From contig NC_010571.1 in the NCBI RefSeq assembly GCF_000019965.1, positions 3,481,001-3,545,000 on the forward strand: a stretch of DNA of 64,000 nucleotides, in the 5' to 3' direction. Shown here piece after piece: positions 63,372 through 64,000 of the stretch. The position numbers and the translations under genes were made by a program. The notes beneath the pieces are model-generated. The model was not told where the DNA came from. It worked only from the letters and a program-made list of their open reading frames with translations, and made no database searches. Each line of letters opens with the position of its first letter. Within the stretch, counting starts at the first letter, position 1. Source of the DNA: Opitutus terrae PB90-1 (GTDB lineage Bacteria; Verrucomicrobiota; Verrucomicrobiia; Opitutales; Opitutaceae).

Positions 63372-64000
63372 TCAGGCGGGCGACGCATCGCTCCATTGCA
63401 GGCCAATCCGTACCGCGCCGGGCCAGTAGCCGTGATAGAGACCCCGGACAGCCTGAGGTGAGTCTGAATCGATGGCTTCGAATGCGAGTGCGTCCGGCAA
63501 AATGACGCTTAGCACCATCGGATCGTGAAAGACCAGTTGCACCAGAACCACAATCTTGCCCTCGGCAAAAAGCTGGGCGGGCAATTCGATCTGTTTCCGA
63601 TACCGGCCAGGGGGCAGGACGTTTGGTCGCCAATCACAATGAGCAAACAGGCAGGTCCCCGTCGCATCGTAGAAATTGCACCCGGTAATTAGATTCCGAC
63701 ACTCGCGCAGCGTTTCGAAGGTCAGCTCGATCTGCGACGGTTGATTGATGTCCACCACTTCAACCGAGGAACCGCCTTGGTGCACGCGTGCAGCGCGCAA
63801 CCGCACCCGATCGTCGCCGGGGGCCGCTTCCGCCTCCCAGTGGCGTTCGGCCGTGGCGATGACGCCCGATTGCACGTACTGGCTGACGACGGAGGACACT
63901 GGCCCGGTCTGCGCAATCCGGCCGGCGCTGAGCCAGATCGCGCGCTGACAGAGTGACTGGACTGCGGCCATATTGTGGCTGACGAACAACACCGCTCGCT
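63372..64000 (-). CDS. wzt: ABC transporter ATP-binding protein with Wzt-type C-terminal domain, 5' end missing
   Basis: Only the C-terminal ~209 residues are in the window. The visible ATPase end is VLFVSHNMAAVQSLCQRAIWL, with the switch histidine in VSHN, followed by SAGRIAQTGPVSSVV typical of polysaccharide-export ATPases. A beta-sandwich domain then runs from about 63830 to the stop (VEVVDINQPSQIELTFET, GCNFYDATGTCLFAH, PPGRYRKQIELP), matching the carbohydrate-binding domain of Wzt. It points to ABC-dependent export of the polymer made by this locus. The permease (Wzm) would be expected just upstream, outside the window. Confidence 0.88.
   Translation of the reverse strand, partial: RAVLFVSHNMAAVQSLCQRAIWLSAGRIAQTGPVSSVVSQYVQSGVIATAERHWEAEAAPGDDRVRLRAARVHQGGSSVEVVDINQPSQIELTFETLRECRNLITGCNFYDATGTCLFAHCDWRPNVLPPGRYRKQIELPAQLFAEGKIVVLVQLVFHDPMVLSVILPDALAFEAIDSDSPQAVRGLYHGYWPGAVRIGLQWSDASPA

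Overview
The window looks like a chromosomal segment from a high-GC Gram-negative bacterium of the PVC group, most likely Verrucomicrobiota of the Opitutaceae (Opitutus-like) type. The reasons are lipid A and heptosyltransferase genes, a giant secreted protein with autotransporter-type beta-strand repeats ending in a PEP-CTERM sorting tail, an exported GH9/cellobiose-epimerase pair, and the general look of the housekeeping proteins. The lineage is an inference from family resemblance; no rRNA or tRNA gene was seen that could confirm it.

Layout. 1-1734: two ATP-binding subunits of an oligopeptide ABC importer (oppF cut by the window edge, oppD). 1809-7639: a lipopolysaccharide core block with four GT9 heptosyltransferase-like enzymes, an LpxL-type lipid A acyltransferase and a DUF4254-like protein. 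7646-14960: an NlpC/P60-like membrane-anchored protein, then serS, tilS, ftsH (with a clear terminator) and a UDP-glucose dehydrogenase. 15118-23119: two convergent genes for secreted surface proteins, a 630-aa SdrD-B-like protein and a ~1,900-aa repeat protein with PEP-CTERM. Both are preceded by the same 24-bp sequence element. 23308-28543: alr and tsaB divergent from the tig-clpP-clpX protein-quality-control operon. 28632-32561: an exported cellobiose-2-epimerase-like protein followed by a GH9 glycoside hydrolase. 32629-35904: M42 aminopeptidase, hisA and a flavin disulfide oxidoreductase.

36085-64000 is one long minus-strand surface-polysaccharide locus, transcribed from 64000 towards 36085. 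It begins with the C-terminal part of a Wzt-type ABC transporter ATPase, a methyltransferase and wecB. It continues through about fifteen glycosyltransferase domains, two AT3 acyltransferases, an SGNH protein, a WcaF-like acetyltransferase and two multi-span polymerase/ligase candidates, and ends with a WbaP/WcaJ-type initiating sugar transferase. At least eleven gene junctions are ATGA, GTGA or TGATG overlaps, so translational coupling is pervasive. The likely product is an O-antigen or exopolysaccharide built on undecaprenyl phosphate, acetylated and methylated, and exported by the ABC route. UDP-glucose dehydrogenase and the GT9/LpxL block upstream would supply precursor and acceptor.

Oddities worth attention are the shared upstream element of the two surface-protein genes; a methyltransferase gene broken by at least six frameshifts whose start and stop overlaps are still intact; a 626-aa glycosyltransferase ORF that looks like two genes fused by a one-base frameshift; a C8 tract inside a glycosyltransferase; heptameric degenerate repeats at three sites; and an AT3 acyltransferase overlapping a separate SGNH gene.
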